Positions 16,928 to 25,757 are shown, counted from the stretch's first letter. The stretch: DNA of 64,000 nt from an uncultured Bacteroidales bacterium (GCA_902776955.1 CACYSG010000018.1:45596-109595), one strand, 5' to 3'. Translations and numbers: made by a program. The notes: generated by a model from the letters alone, not told the origin.

Positions 16928-18343
16928 TTAGAAGTAGAAGTCGCGCTTGCCGTCGGCAATCTCCTGGATGTGCTGGCTGGCGATTTCGCGCACGCGGGCG
17001 TTCTTGATCTTGACCAACTCCTTCTCGATGAGGGCATTGCCCTTAGCAACGGTGTCCTCGCTGGCGAAGTCCATGAGGTACTCTTTGAGCGTCATGAGCG
17101 CATTGGGTGTGCAGATGTCGCCGATCTTGCCGCCCTTGCACAATTCCATGAAGCGGTCACCCGTGCGACCCGAACGGTAGCAGGCGGTGCAGAAGCTGGG
17201 GATATAGCCTATGCTCAGCAGCCAGTTGATGACCTCGTCGAGGGTGCGCGTGTCGCTCACGTCAAACTGTGCCGTCTCGTCGTGACGTTCAACGGTGGTG
17301 TAACCGCCAACGCTGGTGCGGCTGCCGCCGCTGATTTGCGATACGCCCAGGTCGAGCACCTTGGCGCGCACGCTTTGGCTCTCGCGCGTCGAGATGATCA
17401 TGCCGGTGTAGGGCACTGCCAGGCGGATAACGGCGATGATGCGGCAGAAGATGTCATCGGGCAGCACGTCGGGGAATTCGTCGAGGGTGATGTCCTCGGC
17501 AGGACAGATGCGCGGCACACTGATGGTGTGAGGGCCGACGCCGAAGCGTGCCTCCAGGTGCTCGGCATGCATCAGCAGGCCCACGAAGTCGTAGCGGTAG
17601 GTCGTCAGACCGTACAGCACGCCGATGCCCACGTCGTCACAGCCGCCCAACTGGGCACGGTCCATGGCCTCGGTATGGTAGCAGTAATTGCTCTTGGGGC
17701 CCGTCGGGTGCAGGGCCTCGTAGTTCTTGCGGTTGTAGGTCTCCTGGAAGAGGATGTAGGTGCCGATGCCGGCGGCCTTCAGCTTCTCGTAGGCCTCGAC
17801 CTCGGTAGCGGCGATATTCACGTTCAGGCGGCGGATTTCTCCGTTGCCCACCTTGGTATTATAGATGGTGTGGATCGACTCCAGGATGTACTCCAGCGGG
17901 TTCATCACGGGGTGCTCGCCGGCCTCCAGGGCAATGCGCTTGTGGCCCATCTTGACCAAGGCCTCGACCTCGGCGCGGATTTCGTCCTGCGACAGTTTCT
18001 TGCGGGGAATGGTCTTGTTGATGGCGTGGTAGGGGCAATAGACGCACCCGTTGATGCAGTAGTTCGACAGGTACAGCGGCGCGAACATCACGATGCGGTT
18101 GCCGTAGAAGCGAAGTTTCACATCCCGGGCCAGCTGCTCGTAACGCTCGATCAGGTCCGGCTGGTCGCAGTCGAGCAATACGGCTGCCTCGCGGTGGGTC
18201 AAGCCCTTGCACAGGGCGGCCTTGTCAATAATCTGCTCTATCAGCGCACGGTTACTCTTGTTCTTTTCGGCGTAGGATAGGGTTTCTAATATTTCGCTGT
18301 CGTCGATGAATTCATCGGCATAGTTTGACTTGACGTTATACAT
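16928..18343 (-). CDS. hydG: [FeFe] hydrogenase H-cluster radical SAM maturase HydG
   Basis: HydG cleaves tyrosine to supply CO and cyanide ligands for the H-cluster. This 471-residue protein has the radical-SAM motif C-INGC-VYC (Cys96, 100, 103) and the HydG-specific C-terminal cluster C-TA-C with a third Cys 22 residues on (385, 388, 411). The start is ATG at 18343 (MYNVKSNYAD). The longer frame to 18424 crosses the promoter box at 18381 and is not coding. It is the first gene of the leftward operon hydG-kinase-hydF. Confidence 0.95.
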   Translation of the reverse strand: MYNVKSNYADEFIDDSEILETLSYAEKNKSNRALIEQIIDKAALCKGLTHREAAVLLDCDQPDLIERYEQLARDVKLRFYGNRIVMFAPLYLSNYCINGCVYCPYHAINKTIPRKKLSQDEIRAEVEALVKMGHKRIALEAGEHPVMNPLEYILESIHTIYNTKVGNGEIRRLNVNIAATEVEAYEKLKAAGIGTYILFQETYNRKNYEALHPTGPKSNYCYHTEAMDRAQLGGCDDVGIGVLYGLTTYRYDFVGLLMHAEHLEARFGVGPHTISVPRICPAEDITLDEFPDVLPDDIFCRIIAVIRLAVPYTGMIISTRESQSVRAKVLDLGVSQISGGSRTSVGGYTTVERHDETAQFDVSDTRTLDEVINWLLSIGYIPSFCTACYRSGRTGDRFMELCKGGKIGDICTPNALMTLKEYLMDFASEDTVAKGNALIEKELVKIKNARVREIASQHIQEIADGKRDFYF

Positions 18344-18380
18344 GATATTATCTGTAGTAGTTATTAGTTGTTTCAACCTG

Positions 18381-18388
18381 CAAATATA
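18381..18388 (-). promoter_or_regulatory. -7 box of the hydG operon
   Basis: TATATTTG on the minus strand, 37 bases before the hydG ATG. Confidence 0.6.
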
Positions 18389-18502
18389 ATAATAAAAACA
18401 ACAAGATGCATCTTTTGCCCGCAAAAAAAGGTATATCGCTCTGGTGCGGGTGGCACAGGGGCCAGTTTTCTACATTAAAAAATGTTGTTTCGGTTGTTTG
18501 AG

Positions 18503-18533
18503 TTGTTTTTATTACTACTTTTGCAGGTTGTAT
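18503..18533 (+). promoter_or_regulatory. lptD promoter
   Basis: A -33 TTG (18503-18505) and -7 TACTTTTG (18526-18533) are 20 bases apart. The expected start site, near 18540, leaves a leader of only ~12 bases before the TTG start. Confidence 0.65.
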
Positions 18534-18551
18534 TCACAATAATACAAGGCA

Positions 18552-21281
18552 TTGACGACGTTTAGAGGTCTTCATATCATCCTTGCGATGGCGGTGGCTG
18601 TGTTGCTGCTGCCCTTGTCGTTGTTTGGACAGGTCCAGGCTCCGGTCATCGACCTGAACCAGGCGGTGGATTCGATTGTGCAGACCCAGGGAGACTCGGT
18701 GGCTCCGGCCAGAGCGTTCGTGACGCGCGACACGAGCCGCTTTGTGAAGGAACGCGTGGACCTGGACCACGTCGTTGAATTCAATGCCAAGGACAGCATC
18801 ATCCTGTTCGGCCGCAACCACGCCGTGATGTACGGTGGCAGCAAGATTCTGTACGGCGACATCGACATGACCGCTTCCCAAATCAGCATGGACATGGACA
18901 GCAGCCAGGTGCAGGCCATCGGCATCGCCGACAGTGTGGGCGACCTGGTCGGTAACCCGGTGTTCAAGGACAACAGCGGCGAGTACGAGTCGCGGGAGAT
19001 GAAGTACAACTTCAAGACGCAGCGCGGCTACATCACCGACATCGTCACCGAGCAGGGCGAGGGCTTCCTCACTGGCGGCATCACCAAGAAGACCGAGGAC
19101 GACTATTACTACATCAAGGACGGACGCTACACGACCTGTGAGGACCATGACCACCCCCACTTCTACTTCCAGCTGACCAAAGCCAAGGTCAAACCCAAGA
19201 AAAACGTCGTGACGGGTCCGGCCTACATGGTGCTTGAGGACCTCCCGCTGCCTATCGCGGTGCCGTTCGGCTTCTTCCCCTTCAGCGAGAAGTACCAGAG
19301 CGGTATCCTGATGCCTACCATCGGCGAGGACTACAACCGCGGCTTCTACCTGCGCAACGGCGGCTATTACCTCGCGCTGAGTCAACATGCCGACCTGGCC
19401 ATCACCGGCGAGATCTACACGCGTGGCTCGTGGGGCTTGTCGGCCCAGTCGTCCTACAGTTGGCGATACAAGCACTCGGGTTCGTTCAGTGTCAATTACC
19501 TCACCACCGTCACGGGCGAGAAAGGCGACCCCGACTACAACAAGATGCGCAACTTCCAGGTGCTGTGGAACCATACCCAGAGCCCTAAGGCCAACCCCTA
19601 CATGACCTTCTCGGCAAGCGTCAACTTTGCCACCACGGGCTATGCACGCAACAGCCTGAACACCTACTACACAAACGCATTTACCGAGAACACCAAGAGC
19701 AGCACCGTCAACCTGACCTACAAGATTCCCAACAGCAAGTGGAGCTTCTCGACCACGGCCAACGTTTCTCAGCGCACCGCCGACTCGACCATCACAGTCT
19801 CGTTCCCCAACCTGACCATCACCATGAGCCAGACGGCTCCGTTCAAGCGCAAACGCGCTGTCGGCGACGAGCGTTGGTATGAAAAAATCAAGGTGAGCTA
19901 CACGGGACGTTTCCAGAACTCGTTGACGGCCAAGCAGGACGAGTTCATTCACAAGAATCTTGTCAAGGATTGGCGCAACGGCATGAGCCACTCGGTGCCG
20001 GTGCAGGCGACGTTCAACGTGATGAAATACTTCAACATCACACCCACGTTGTCGATGAACGACCGCATGTACACCAGCAAGATACGACAACAATGGGACC
20101 CCAATGCCAGCGCGATAGTGAGGGATACGACCTATGGATTCTATAACATCTTTGACTTCAGCTTCGGCGTGTCGGTCAGCACCAAGGTGTACGGCTTCTT
20201 CAAGCCCTTGAAGTTCCTGGGCAAACTCAGTGAGAAAATCCAGATGATTCGCCACGTGATGACGCCCAACATCTCGTTCTCGGCAGCTCCCGACTTCGGT
20301 TCTCCCTTCTGGGGTTATTATGGAATTCTGGACTATGAGGACCGCAACGGTGTTCACCACAACTCGCGCTACAGCTACTTCCAGCACTGCCTCTACGGCA
20401 ACGCCCCGAGCACCAAGTCGGGAACCATCTCGTTCAACATCGCCAATAACCTCGAGGCCAAGGTCAAGAGTGAAAGCGACAGCACTGGCTACAAGAAGAT
20501 TTCGCTCATCGAGAATTTCACCCTGAGCCAGTCGTGCAATCTCGCCGCCGACTCGATGAAGTGGAGCAACCTCAACACGAGCATCATGCTCCGCCTCACC
20601 AAGGGCTTCAACCTCAACCTGAATGCCACCTGGGATGTCTATAAATATGCCGTCAACGAGGCCGGCACTCCGGTGAGAATCAACAAGCTGCGTCTGTTCA
20701 ACGGCGGCGGATGGGGACGCTTGTCCAGCACGGGCACCTCGTTCTCCTACACCTTCAACAACGATACGTTCAGGCGCAAGAAGGACACGAGTAAATCTAA
20801 CTCCCGCGAAGACCAAAAAAATACGCAGACTGACGCCAACGCCGAGAATCGCGACGGCGAGGAAAAGGAACCCACGGGCCCCGCTACCGATCTGCAACTC
20901 ATCGATGGTTACGCCAAGTGGGATTGTCCCTGGAGCCTGACGGTGAACTACTCGTTGGCCTACGGCTACGGCACGTTCAACTACAAAAAACTGGAGTACA
21001 ACGGCAAGTGGACCCAGAACCTGAGTTTCAACGCCAACATCAGGCCTACCAAGAACTGGTCCATCACGGCATCGGCGAGCTACAACTTCGACACCCACAA
21101 GATTGCCTACATGAACTGCACCGTCTCCCGCACGATGCACTGCTTCGAGATGAGTGCCAGCTTCGTCCCCGTCGGCCCCTATAAGAGTTACAACTTCCAC
21201 ATTGCCGTCAAGTCGTCCATCCTCCAGGATGTGAAGTATGACAAGCATTCCAGCATCAATAATGGTGTCACTTGGTATTAG
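18552..21281 (+). CDS. lptD: LPS-assembly protein LptD (OstA-like outer membrane barrel)
   Basis: This 909-residue outer-membrane protein would insert lipopolysaccharide into the outer leaflet. It has a signal peptide ending at LFGQ, an N-terminal OstA-like beta-jellyroll segment (about 70-190; YGGSKILYGDIDM) and a long beta-barrel (about 230-909) rich in alternating aromatic strands. The motif LPLPIAVPFGFFPF is typical of Bacteroidota LptD. A hydrophilic acidic insert of about 40 residues near 745-785 (TSKSNSREDQKNTQTDANAE) looks like a long loop. The start is TTG at 18552, read from the signal peptide; ATG at 18588 is the alternative. Confidence 0.88.
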   Translation: MTTFRGLHIILAMAVAVLLLPLSLFGQVQAPVIDLNQAVDSIVQTQGDSVAPARAFVTRDTSRFVKERVDLDHVVEFNAKDSIILFGRNHAVMYGGSKILYGDIDMTASQISMDMDSSQVQAIGIADSVGDLVGNPVFKDNSGEYESREMKYNFKTQRGYITDIVTEQGEGFLTGGITKKTEDDYYYIKDGRYTTCEDHDHPHFYFQLTKAKVKPKKNVVTGPAYMVLEDLPLPIAVPFGFFPFSEKYQSGILMPTIGEDYNRGFYLRNGGYYLALSQHADLAITGEIYTRGSWGLSAQSSYSWRYKHSGSFSVNYLTTVTGEKGDPDYNKMRNFQVLWNHTQSPKANPYMTFSASVNFATTGYARNSLNTYYTNAFTENTKSSTVNLTYKIPNSKWSFSTTANVSQRTADSTITVSFPNLTITMSQTAPFKRKRAVGDERWYEKIKVSYTGRFQNSLTAKQDEFIHKNLVKDWRNGMSHSVPVQATFNVMKYFNITPTLSMNDRMYTSKIRQQWDPNASAIVRDTTYGFYNIFDFSFGVSVSTKVYGFFKPLKFLGKLSEKIQMIRHVMTPNISFSAAPDFGSPFWGYYGILDYEDRNGVHHNSRYSYFQHCLYGNAPSTKSGTISFNIANNLEAKVKSESDSTGYKKISLIENFTLSQSCNLAADSMKWSNLNTSIMLRLTKGFNLNLNATWDVYKYAVNEAGTPVRINKLRLFNGGGWGRLSSTGTSFSYTFNNDTFRRKKDTSKSNSREDQKNTQTDANAENRDGEEKEPTGPATDLQLIDGYAKWDCPWSLTVNYSLAYGYGTFNYKKLEYNGKWTQNLSFNANIRPTKNWSITASASYNFDTHKIAYMNCTVSRTMHCFEMSASFVPVGPYKSYNFHIAVKSSILQDVKYDKHSSINNGVTWY

Positions 21282-21897
21282 AATTTGCCGCCTCTGGGCT
21301 TTGCTCTGGGTTGCCGCTTGCGTGCTGCCGCTCAGCGCTCAGCATTTGCAGGAGGGCGACCTGCTCTTCGCCTGTACCGACACGGCTAACGCCATCACGG
21401 CGGTCACCAGTGGGGTAGAGGGCTTGGCCATCGACCACGTGGGCATCGTGCACCGCATCGGCGGCACCGACGGCCCCCTGTTTGTCATCGAGGCCGTGAA
21501 ACCCGTCGTCCGCCTCACGCCCATCGACGACTTCCTCAATGCGGGCGCCATGGTCGTTGTCGGGCGCGTCAATGTCGATGTTGACATGCCGCAGTCTGTC
21601 CGACGCTGCCTGGCGATGGTGGGGCGTCCCTATGATGACCTCTATCAGCCGGGTGACAGCGCTGTCTATTGCAGCGAGTTGGTCCAGATGAACTATGTGG
21701 GCTGTGACGGGCAGCTGATCTTCGACACGGTGCCGATGTCGTTTCACGACGAGACGGGACGCGTCACCGACTACTGGACTGAGTTTTACCGGCAGCGGGG
21801 CATGCAGGTGCCCGAGGGTGCTCCCGGAACCAACCCCGGTGAACTCTCGCGCCGCCCCCAAGTGAAAATTATCGGAAAATACCCCCTTGCGTTATGA
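21262..21897 (+). CDS. YiiX/YebB-like NlpC/P60 family cysteine hydrolase
   Basis: Starting at ATG 21262, this 211-residue protein has a signal peptide (MVSLGIRICRLWALLWVAAC, ending near LSAQ). The permuted NlpC/P60 pattern follows: EGDLLF, IDHVGIVHR with the probable catalytic His, and AVYCSELVQ with the catalytic Cys. YiiX-type enzymes are thought to hydrolyse lipid or peptide amides in the envelope; the substrate is unknown. The start lies inside the 3' end of lptD (20-base overlap, or 44 if ATG 21238 is used), which suggests coupling with LPS export. Confidence 0.8.
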   Translation: MVSLGIRICRLWALLWVAACVLPLSAQHLQEGDLLFACTDTANAITAVTSGVEGLAIDHVGIVHRIGGTDGPLFVIEAVKPVVRLTPIDDFLNAGAMVVVGRVNVDVDMPQSVRRCLAMVGRPYDDLYQPGDSAVYCSELVQMNYVGCDGQLIFDTVPMSFHDETGRVTDYWTEFYRQRGMQVPEGAPGTNPGELSRRPQVKIIGKYPLAL

Positions 21898-22670
21898 TAT
21901 TTTTCTTTTCAGGAACCGGCAACACCCGCTTCATCGCCACGCAGCTGGCTCAGGCTACCGGCGACCGTCTCATCGGCATCGCTTCGGCTGTATTGAACAA
22001 TCAATACGATTACGTGTTAGAACCCGATGAGCGCATCGGCTTCTGTTTCCCCATTCATGGATGGCGACCGCCGTTCATCGTGAGGGACTTCGTGAAGCGT
22101 TTGCGCCTGGAGGGGTATCACGGGCAGTTCTGCTACGCGTTTGCCACCTGCGGCGACGACGTGGGCCTCACGTTCGACTACCTCAGGGACGACTTGCTGG
22201 CTGCGGGCATCACGCTCGACAGCGTGTTCTCGACCATCATGCCCGAGACCTACAATTTCCCCTTCATCGACCAGGTGGATACCCCCGAGAGTGCCCGCGC
22301 CAAGATTGACGCCGCCCGTGAGCGCCTCGCCCGGCTGATGCCCGATATCGTGGGTCGCCACCGTGGTGTCAAGCAGATTAACGCCAGCCGCTGGCCGCGC
22401 ACCAACAGCCGCTTGCTGGGCAGCTTTTTTGTCAAGCATTGGGTGACCGACACCAAGTTTACTGTCGATGCCGATGCCTGTACCCGTTGCGGCAAGTGCC
22501 GTGCGGTCTGTCCGGTAGGAAATATCGATTGTAGCGACGGCAACCCGCCTCGTTGGCTCCACAACGGCCTGTGCACCACTTGTTTTGCCTGCTACCATCA
22601 TTGCCCGACCCATGCCATCGATTTTGCGGGCCGCACCCGTGGAAAACGGCAATATTATTTTAAGGATTAG
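21894..22670 (+). CDS. EFR1-type flavodoxin/ferredoxin fusion protein
   Basis: This 258-residue protein has an N-terminal flavodoxin-like domain with the phosphate loop FSGTGNTRF (residues 5-13) and two C-terminal [4Fe-4S] motifs (CTRCGKCRAVCP and CTTCFACYHHCP). The family (EFrodoxin type) is predicted to carry electrons via FMN and two Fe-S clusters; the partner is unknown. Its ATG overlaps the stop of the preceding gene as ATGA. Placement next to a hydrogen-metabolism region may be coincidental. Confidence 0.87.
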   Translation: MIFFFSGTGNTRFIATQLAQATGDRLIGIASAVLNNQYDYVLEPDERIGFCFPIHGWRPPFIVRDFVKRLRLEGYHGQFCYAFATCGDDVGLTFDYLRDDLLAAGITLDSVFSTIMPETYNFPFIDQVDTPESARAKIDAARERLARLMPDIVGRHRGVKQINASRWPRTNSRLLGSFFVKHWVTDTKFTVDADACTRCGKCRAVCPVGNIDCSDGNPPRWLHNGLCTTCFACYHHCPTHAIDFAGRTRGKRQYYFKD

Positions 22671-22712
22671 ACCATTTTGTGGTCAGAAAAACCCCTATCT
22701 GAAAACTTTTTA

Positions 22713-22721
22713 CTATCTTTG
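22713..22721 (+). promoter_or_regulatory. -7 box of the LysE-family gene
   Basis: TATCTTTG matches TAnnTTTG and lies about 28 bases before the start codon. Confidence 0.5.
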
Positions 22722-22748
22722 TAGGTTTTAAGTGAAGAACCTCCTGCA

Positions 22749-23405
22749 TTGGGTACATTTATATCCATATTAATCGGTTGTGTGTCAATAGGTATTATCC
22801 TGTCGGCACCGATGGGTCCTATTGGTATCCTCTGCATTCAGCGCACCCTGAACAAGGGACGTAATTCTGGCTTCTTCACCGGAATCGGTGCCGCCGCCAG
22901 CGACTTGTTCTACTGCTTGCTCGTCGGCCTGGGAATCTCGCTGGTGACCGACTTCATCGCCGACCATGTCAACATCCTGCAGATCATCGGCAGTGCCATC
23001 CTGATTGTCTATGCGCTCTACATGATTGTCCACAACCCCGTGAGCCAGATTACCGAGAACATCGACCAGCGCGAGGACAAGTGGCGTGATGCCGTGACGG
23101 GTTTCCTGTTCACCTTGAGCAATCCCCTCATCATCTTCCTGGTTGTCCCCCTGTTCGCGCGATTCGGTTTCCCCTTGCCCGAATATAAGTTCTACCATGT
23201 CATCTTCGGCTATGCCTCCATCGTCCTGGGCGCCTTGCTGTGGTGGGCCGTCATCACGTTCTTTGTCGACAAGGTCCGCTCCCACTTCAACATCCGCTCA
23301 ATGTGGCTCATCAACCGCATCATCGGCACCATCATCCTCATCCTCTCCCTCTACGGCCTCGTCACCGGCACCATCGCCTATCTCCAGGAGCTCCAAGTCA
23401 TCTAG
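22749..23405 (+). CDS. LysE family amino-acid exporter
   Basis: This 218-residue membrane protein should have six helices. The N-terminal helix and loop (SAPMGPIGILCIQRTLNKG) match the LysE/RhtB conserved P-x-GP-x-x-x-x-x-x-R-x-x-x-x-G motif. The mid-protein FLFTLSNPLIIF corresponds to the family N-P motif. Family members export amino acids or related small molecules; the substrate is unknown. The start is TTG, with no in-frame ATG before the first helix. It is followed directly by the repeat arrays at 23411. Confidence 0.85.
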   Translation: MGTFISILIGCVSIGIILSAPMGPIGILCIQRTLNKGRNSGFFTGIGAAASDLFYCLLVGLGISLVTDFIADHVNILQIIGSAILIVYALYMIVHNPVSQITENIDQREDKWRDAVTGFLFTLSNPLIIFLVVPLFARFGFPLPEYKFYHVIFGYASIVLGALLWWAVITFFVDKVRSHFNIRSMWLINRIIGTIILILSLYGLVTGTIAYLQELQVI

Positions 23406-23410
23406 CACTC

Positions 23411-23510
23411 CCCGTCATCTCCCGTCATCTCCCGCCGTGTCCCGTCGGCTCCTGTCATGTCCCGTCAGCTCCCGTCGTCTCCCGTGGGGTCCCCGTCGCC
23501 CCCGTCGCGC
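23411..23510. repeat. Degenerate 10-bp tandem array
   Basis: Ten consecutive 10-base units follow CCCGTCNNCT (CCCGTCATCT twice, then CCCGCCGTGT, CCCGTCGGCT and so on). It begins 5 bases after the LysE stop codon and runs into a GC-rich hairpin repeat. Confidence 0.8.
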
Positions 23511-23517
23511 GCGTCGT

Positions 23518-23555
23518 GTCCCGTGGGCCGCGGCTCTGCCGCGGTGTTTAGTCCC
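23518..23555. repeat. GC-rich triloop hairpin (module D)
   Basis: GTCCCGTGGG leads into CCGCGGC-TCT-GCCGCGG, then GTGTTTAGTCCC. Further copies are at 27060, 27131 and three times in 43162-43346. Confidence 0.85.
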
Positions 23556-23557
23556 CT

Positions 23558-23584
23558 CCGTTCTCTCCGTTCTTTCCGTTTTCT
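23558..23584. repeat. Short 9-bp tandem array
   Basis: CCGTTCTCT, CCGTTCTTT and CCGTTTTCT in tandem, the same unit class as at 12434 and 60577. Confidence 0.75.
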
Positions 23585-23604
23585 CCGTCCTGCGGCAACG
23601 GCAA

Positions 23605-23636
23605 GGCGAGGCGCCCACGGTCGTGGACACCTCGCC
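23605..23636. terminator. Hairpin between the LysE gene and buk
   Basis: GGCGAGG (23605-23611) pairs with CCTCGCC (23630-23636), with an inner CCACG/CGTGG stem. It sits between convergent genes and probably stops both. The T-run is weak on each side. Confidence 0.55.
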
Positions 23637-23662
23637 TGATAAAAGCTTTACCCTATAGATGA

Positions 23663-24718
23663 TTAGTACTTCTTCACCTCGATCTCGCCGTTCAGTACAG
23701 CTGCAGCGTTCTCGGCAAGAGCCGACATCTCATCCTCGCCGGGATAAACGTGAACGGGAGCCATCCAGCCGATGCGCTTCTTGAGCTCATCTACCATGTA
23801 CTGCCAGTAGGCGATACCGCCGGTGATGATGATGGCATCCATCTTGCCGCACAGCACGGCACCCTTCTCGGCGATAGCCTTGGCGATATGATAGATCATC
23901 GCGTCGATGACGAGCTTGGCATGTTCGTCGCCGTTGTTCATCATCTTCTCGCACTCGATCATGTCGGTCGTGCCCAGGTGTGAGAATACGCCACCCTTAC
24001 CCGAGATCATCTTCAGAATCTCGTCTTTGCTATATTCACCGCTGAAGCACAGGTTCACCAGCTCCTTTGCGGGAAGGCTACCGGCGCGCTCGGGTGAGAA
24101 CGGACCTTCGCCGTCCAGGGCGTTGTTCACGTCAACGGCGCGGCCGTGATCGTGGGCTGCTACCGAGATACCGCCGCCCAGGTGGGCAACGATGAGGTTC
24201 AAATCCTCGTAGCGCTTATCGTTCTCCCTAGCGAAGCGGCGGGCGATGGCGCGCTGGTTCAGGGCGTGCCAGATGCTCTCGCGCTTGAACATTGCCAGAC
24301 CGCAGATGCGGGCATAGTCGTTCAACTCGTCGGTCACAACGGGATCGGCGATGTAGCAGGGACAACCCAGGCCCTTGGCGATCTCATTGGCAATCACACA
24401 ACCCAGGTCGCAAGCGTGCTGGTGCTCGCTGGCATAGGTGGCCTGAATCATGTTATCGTCAACGGCATACACACCGCCAGGAAGGGGCTTGGTCAAACTG
24501 CCGCGTGCAACAATGGCATCAAACTTGACGGGAATACCGGCTTTCTCAAGCTCGTTGAGAATCATTTTGCGGCGGAAGTCAAACTGGTCAGTAATCTTGG
24601 CAAACGGGGCTAACTCCTCGGCTGCATGACGGATGACTTTAATCAAGCGGGGCTCGCCGTCCTCAACGACAGCCATTTTGGTGGAAGTGGAACCAGGATT
24701 GATGACTAAGATAATCAT
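23663..24718 (-). CDS. buk: Butyrate kinase
   Basis: Butyrate kinase makes butyrate (or a branched short-chain acid) and ATP from the acyl phosphate. This 351-residue protein has the ASKHA-fold motifs NPGSTSTK (7-14), VAHLGGGIS and ITGGIAYW; the length matches the family. It lies 79 bases after ptb in the same direction, so the two should be co-transcribed. Branched-chain fatty-acid or isobutyrate use is an alternative substrate range. Confidence 0.95.
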   Translation of the reverse strand: MIILVINPGSTSTKMAVVEDGEPRLIKVIRHAAEELAPFAKITDQFDFRRKMILNELEKAGIPVKFDAIVARGSLTKPLPGGVYAVDDNMIQATYASEHQHACDLGCVIANEIAKGLGCPCYIADPVVTDELNDYARICGLAMFKRESIWHALNQRAIARRFARENDKRYEDLNLIVAHLGGGISVAAHDHGRAVDVNNALDGEGPFSPERAGSLPAKELVNLCFSGEYSKDEILKMISGKGGVFSHLGTTDMIECEKMMNNGDEHAKLVIDAMIYHIAKAIAEKGAVLCGKMDAIIITGGIAYWQYMVDELKKRIGWMAPVHVYPGEDEMSALAENAAAVLNGEIEVKKY

Positions 24719-24797
24719 ATTATCAGTTTAATAGTTAATGGTTGAAATTATATAGTAATCAGACAGTTAATATCTCTTAACTCTTATCTAAAGAAAC

Positions 24798-25709
24798 TTA
24801 CTCGGCTGCCATGGTGGCTACAGCAAGGCTGTAGAACTTAGACTGAGCGCTGTCGGCACGAGAGGGAACAACGGCGGGGCACTTGGCACCCAGCAGCAGA
24901 CCAGCGGTGCTGGCGCCGGCAAACAGGGTGATGGCCTTGTAGAAGACGTTACCGGCTTCGATGTCGGGCATGATGAGCACGTCGCTGTCACCTTGCAGGG
25001 GGGACGTCAGACCCTTGGCCTCCATAGCGTGAAGGCTGCAGGCGCACTTGGCATCCAGCGGGCCGTCAACGATGCACTTGCCCAGCTCTCCCTTGTTGGC
25101 CATGTCGATGATCACGGGATAATCCTCGGTGAAGGGGAAGTGCTTGCCGTTGACCTTCTCGGTGCAGTGGATCAGGGCCACCTTGGGCTCCTCGACGCCG
25201 AAGTTGCGGGCCACGTTGGCCATGTACTTCACCATCTCGACGCGCTGCTCGCGGTTGGGATAGGGGATAACAGCTGCATCGGTGAAAATCAGGAATTTGT
25301 GATATGTCGGAATCGATGCCACGGCAGCATGGGTCAGCACGTTGCCCTTGGGCAGAATGCCGGTTTCCTTGTTCAGCACGGCACGAAGCAGGTTGTCGGT
25401 GTTGATCAGACCTTTCATCAGCACATCGGCTTTGCCTTCGCGGACCAGGCCAACAGCCTTGGCGGCAGCGTCGTCGGCGTCGCTGGCGTCAACAAAACTC
25501 ATGTTGGCGGCAAAGGGCTTGAGTGCATCATTGGCCTTGAGTTTTTCCTCACAGCCCACAAAGATGGCCTCGATGAAGCCGGCCTCCAGTGCCTGAGCAC
25601 ATGCGGCGGGGGTTTTCTCATCGGCTGCCCATACGACAGCTACACGTTTTTTCACATTGTTCTCCTTGAGGTGAGCAAGAAGCTCGTCAAAATTCTTAAT
25701 GGTATTCAT
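24798..25709 (-). CDS. ptb: Phosphate butyryltransferase
   Basis: This enzyme converts butyryl-CoA and phosphate into butyryl phosphate, the substrate of butyrate kinase. The 303-residue protein belongs to the phosphotransacylase fold, with VLMKGLINTDNLLRAVL, a conserved D-G-P-L-D motif (IVDGPLDAKCA) and DVLIMPDIEAGNVFYK. The length is typical. It is the first gene of the leftward ptb-buk unit, with a TAATTTTG box at 25750. Confidence 0.94.
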   Translation of the reverse strand: MNTIKNFDELLAHLKENNVKKRVAVVWAADEKTPAACAQALEAGFIEAIFVGCEEKLKANDALKPFAANMSFVDASDADDAAAKAVGLVREGKADVLMKGLINTDNLLRAVLNKETGILPKGNVLTHAAVASIPTYHKFLIFTDAAVIPYPNREQRVEMVKYMANVARNFGVEEPKVALIHCTEKVNGKHFPFTEDYPVIIDMANKGELGKCIVDGPLDAKCACSLHAMEAKGLTSPLQGDSDVLIMPDIEAGNVFYKAITLFAGASTAGLLLGAKCPAVVPSRADSAQSKFYSLAVATMAAE

Positions 25710-25749
25710 TTATAAAAATGTATGAAAGAAGTTAATGGTTTTTGATGCC

Positions 25750-25757
25750 CAAAATTA
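25750..25757 (-). promoter_or_regulatory. -7 box of ptb-buk
   Basis: TAATTTTG on the minus strand, 40 bases before the ptb ATG. It is divergent from the tatA box at 25830. Confidence 0.5.

Noticed and set aside
16883-18280. 465-residue plus-strand ORF
   Set aside because: Antisense to hydG, whose radical-SAM and C-terminal cysteine motifs are intact.
18534-21248. 904-residue minus-strand ORF
   Set aside because: Shadow of lptD. Its low-complexity Val/Gly/His-rich translation is the typical result of GC-rich codon bias read antisense.
23664-24613. Plus-strand ORFs over buk
   Set aside because: Antisense shadows of butyrate kinase.
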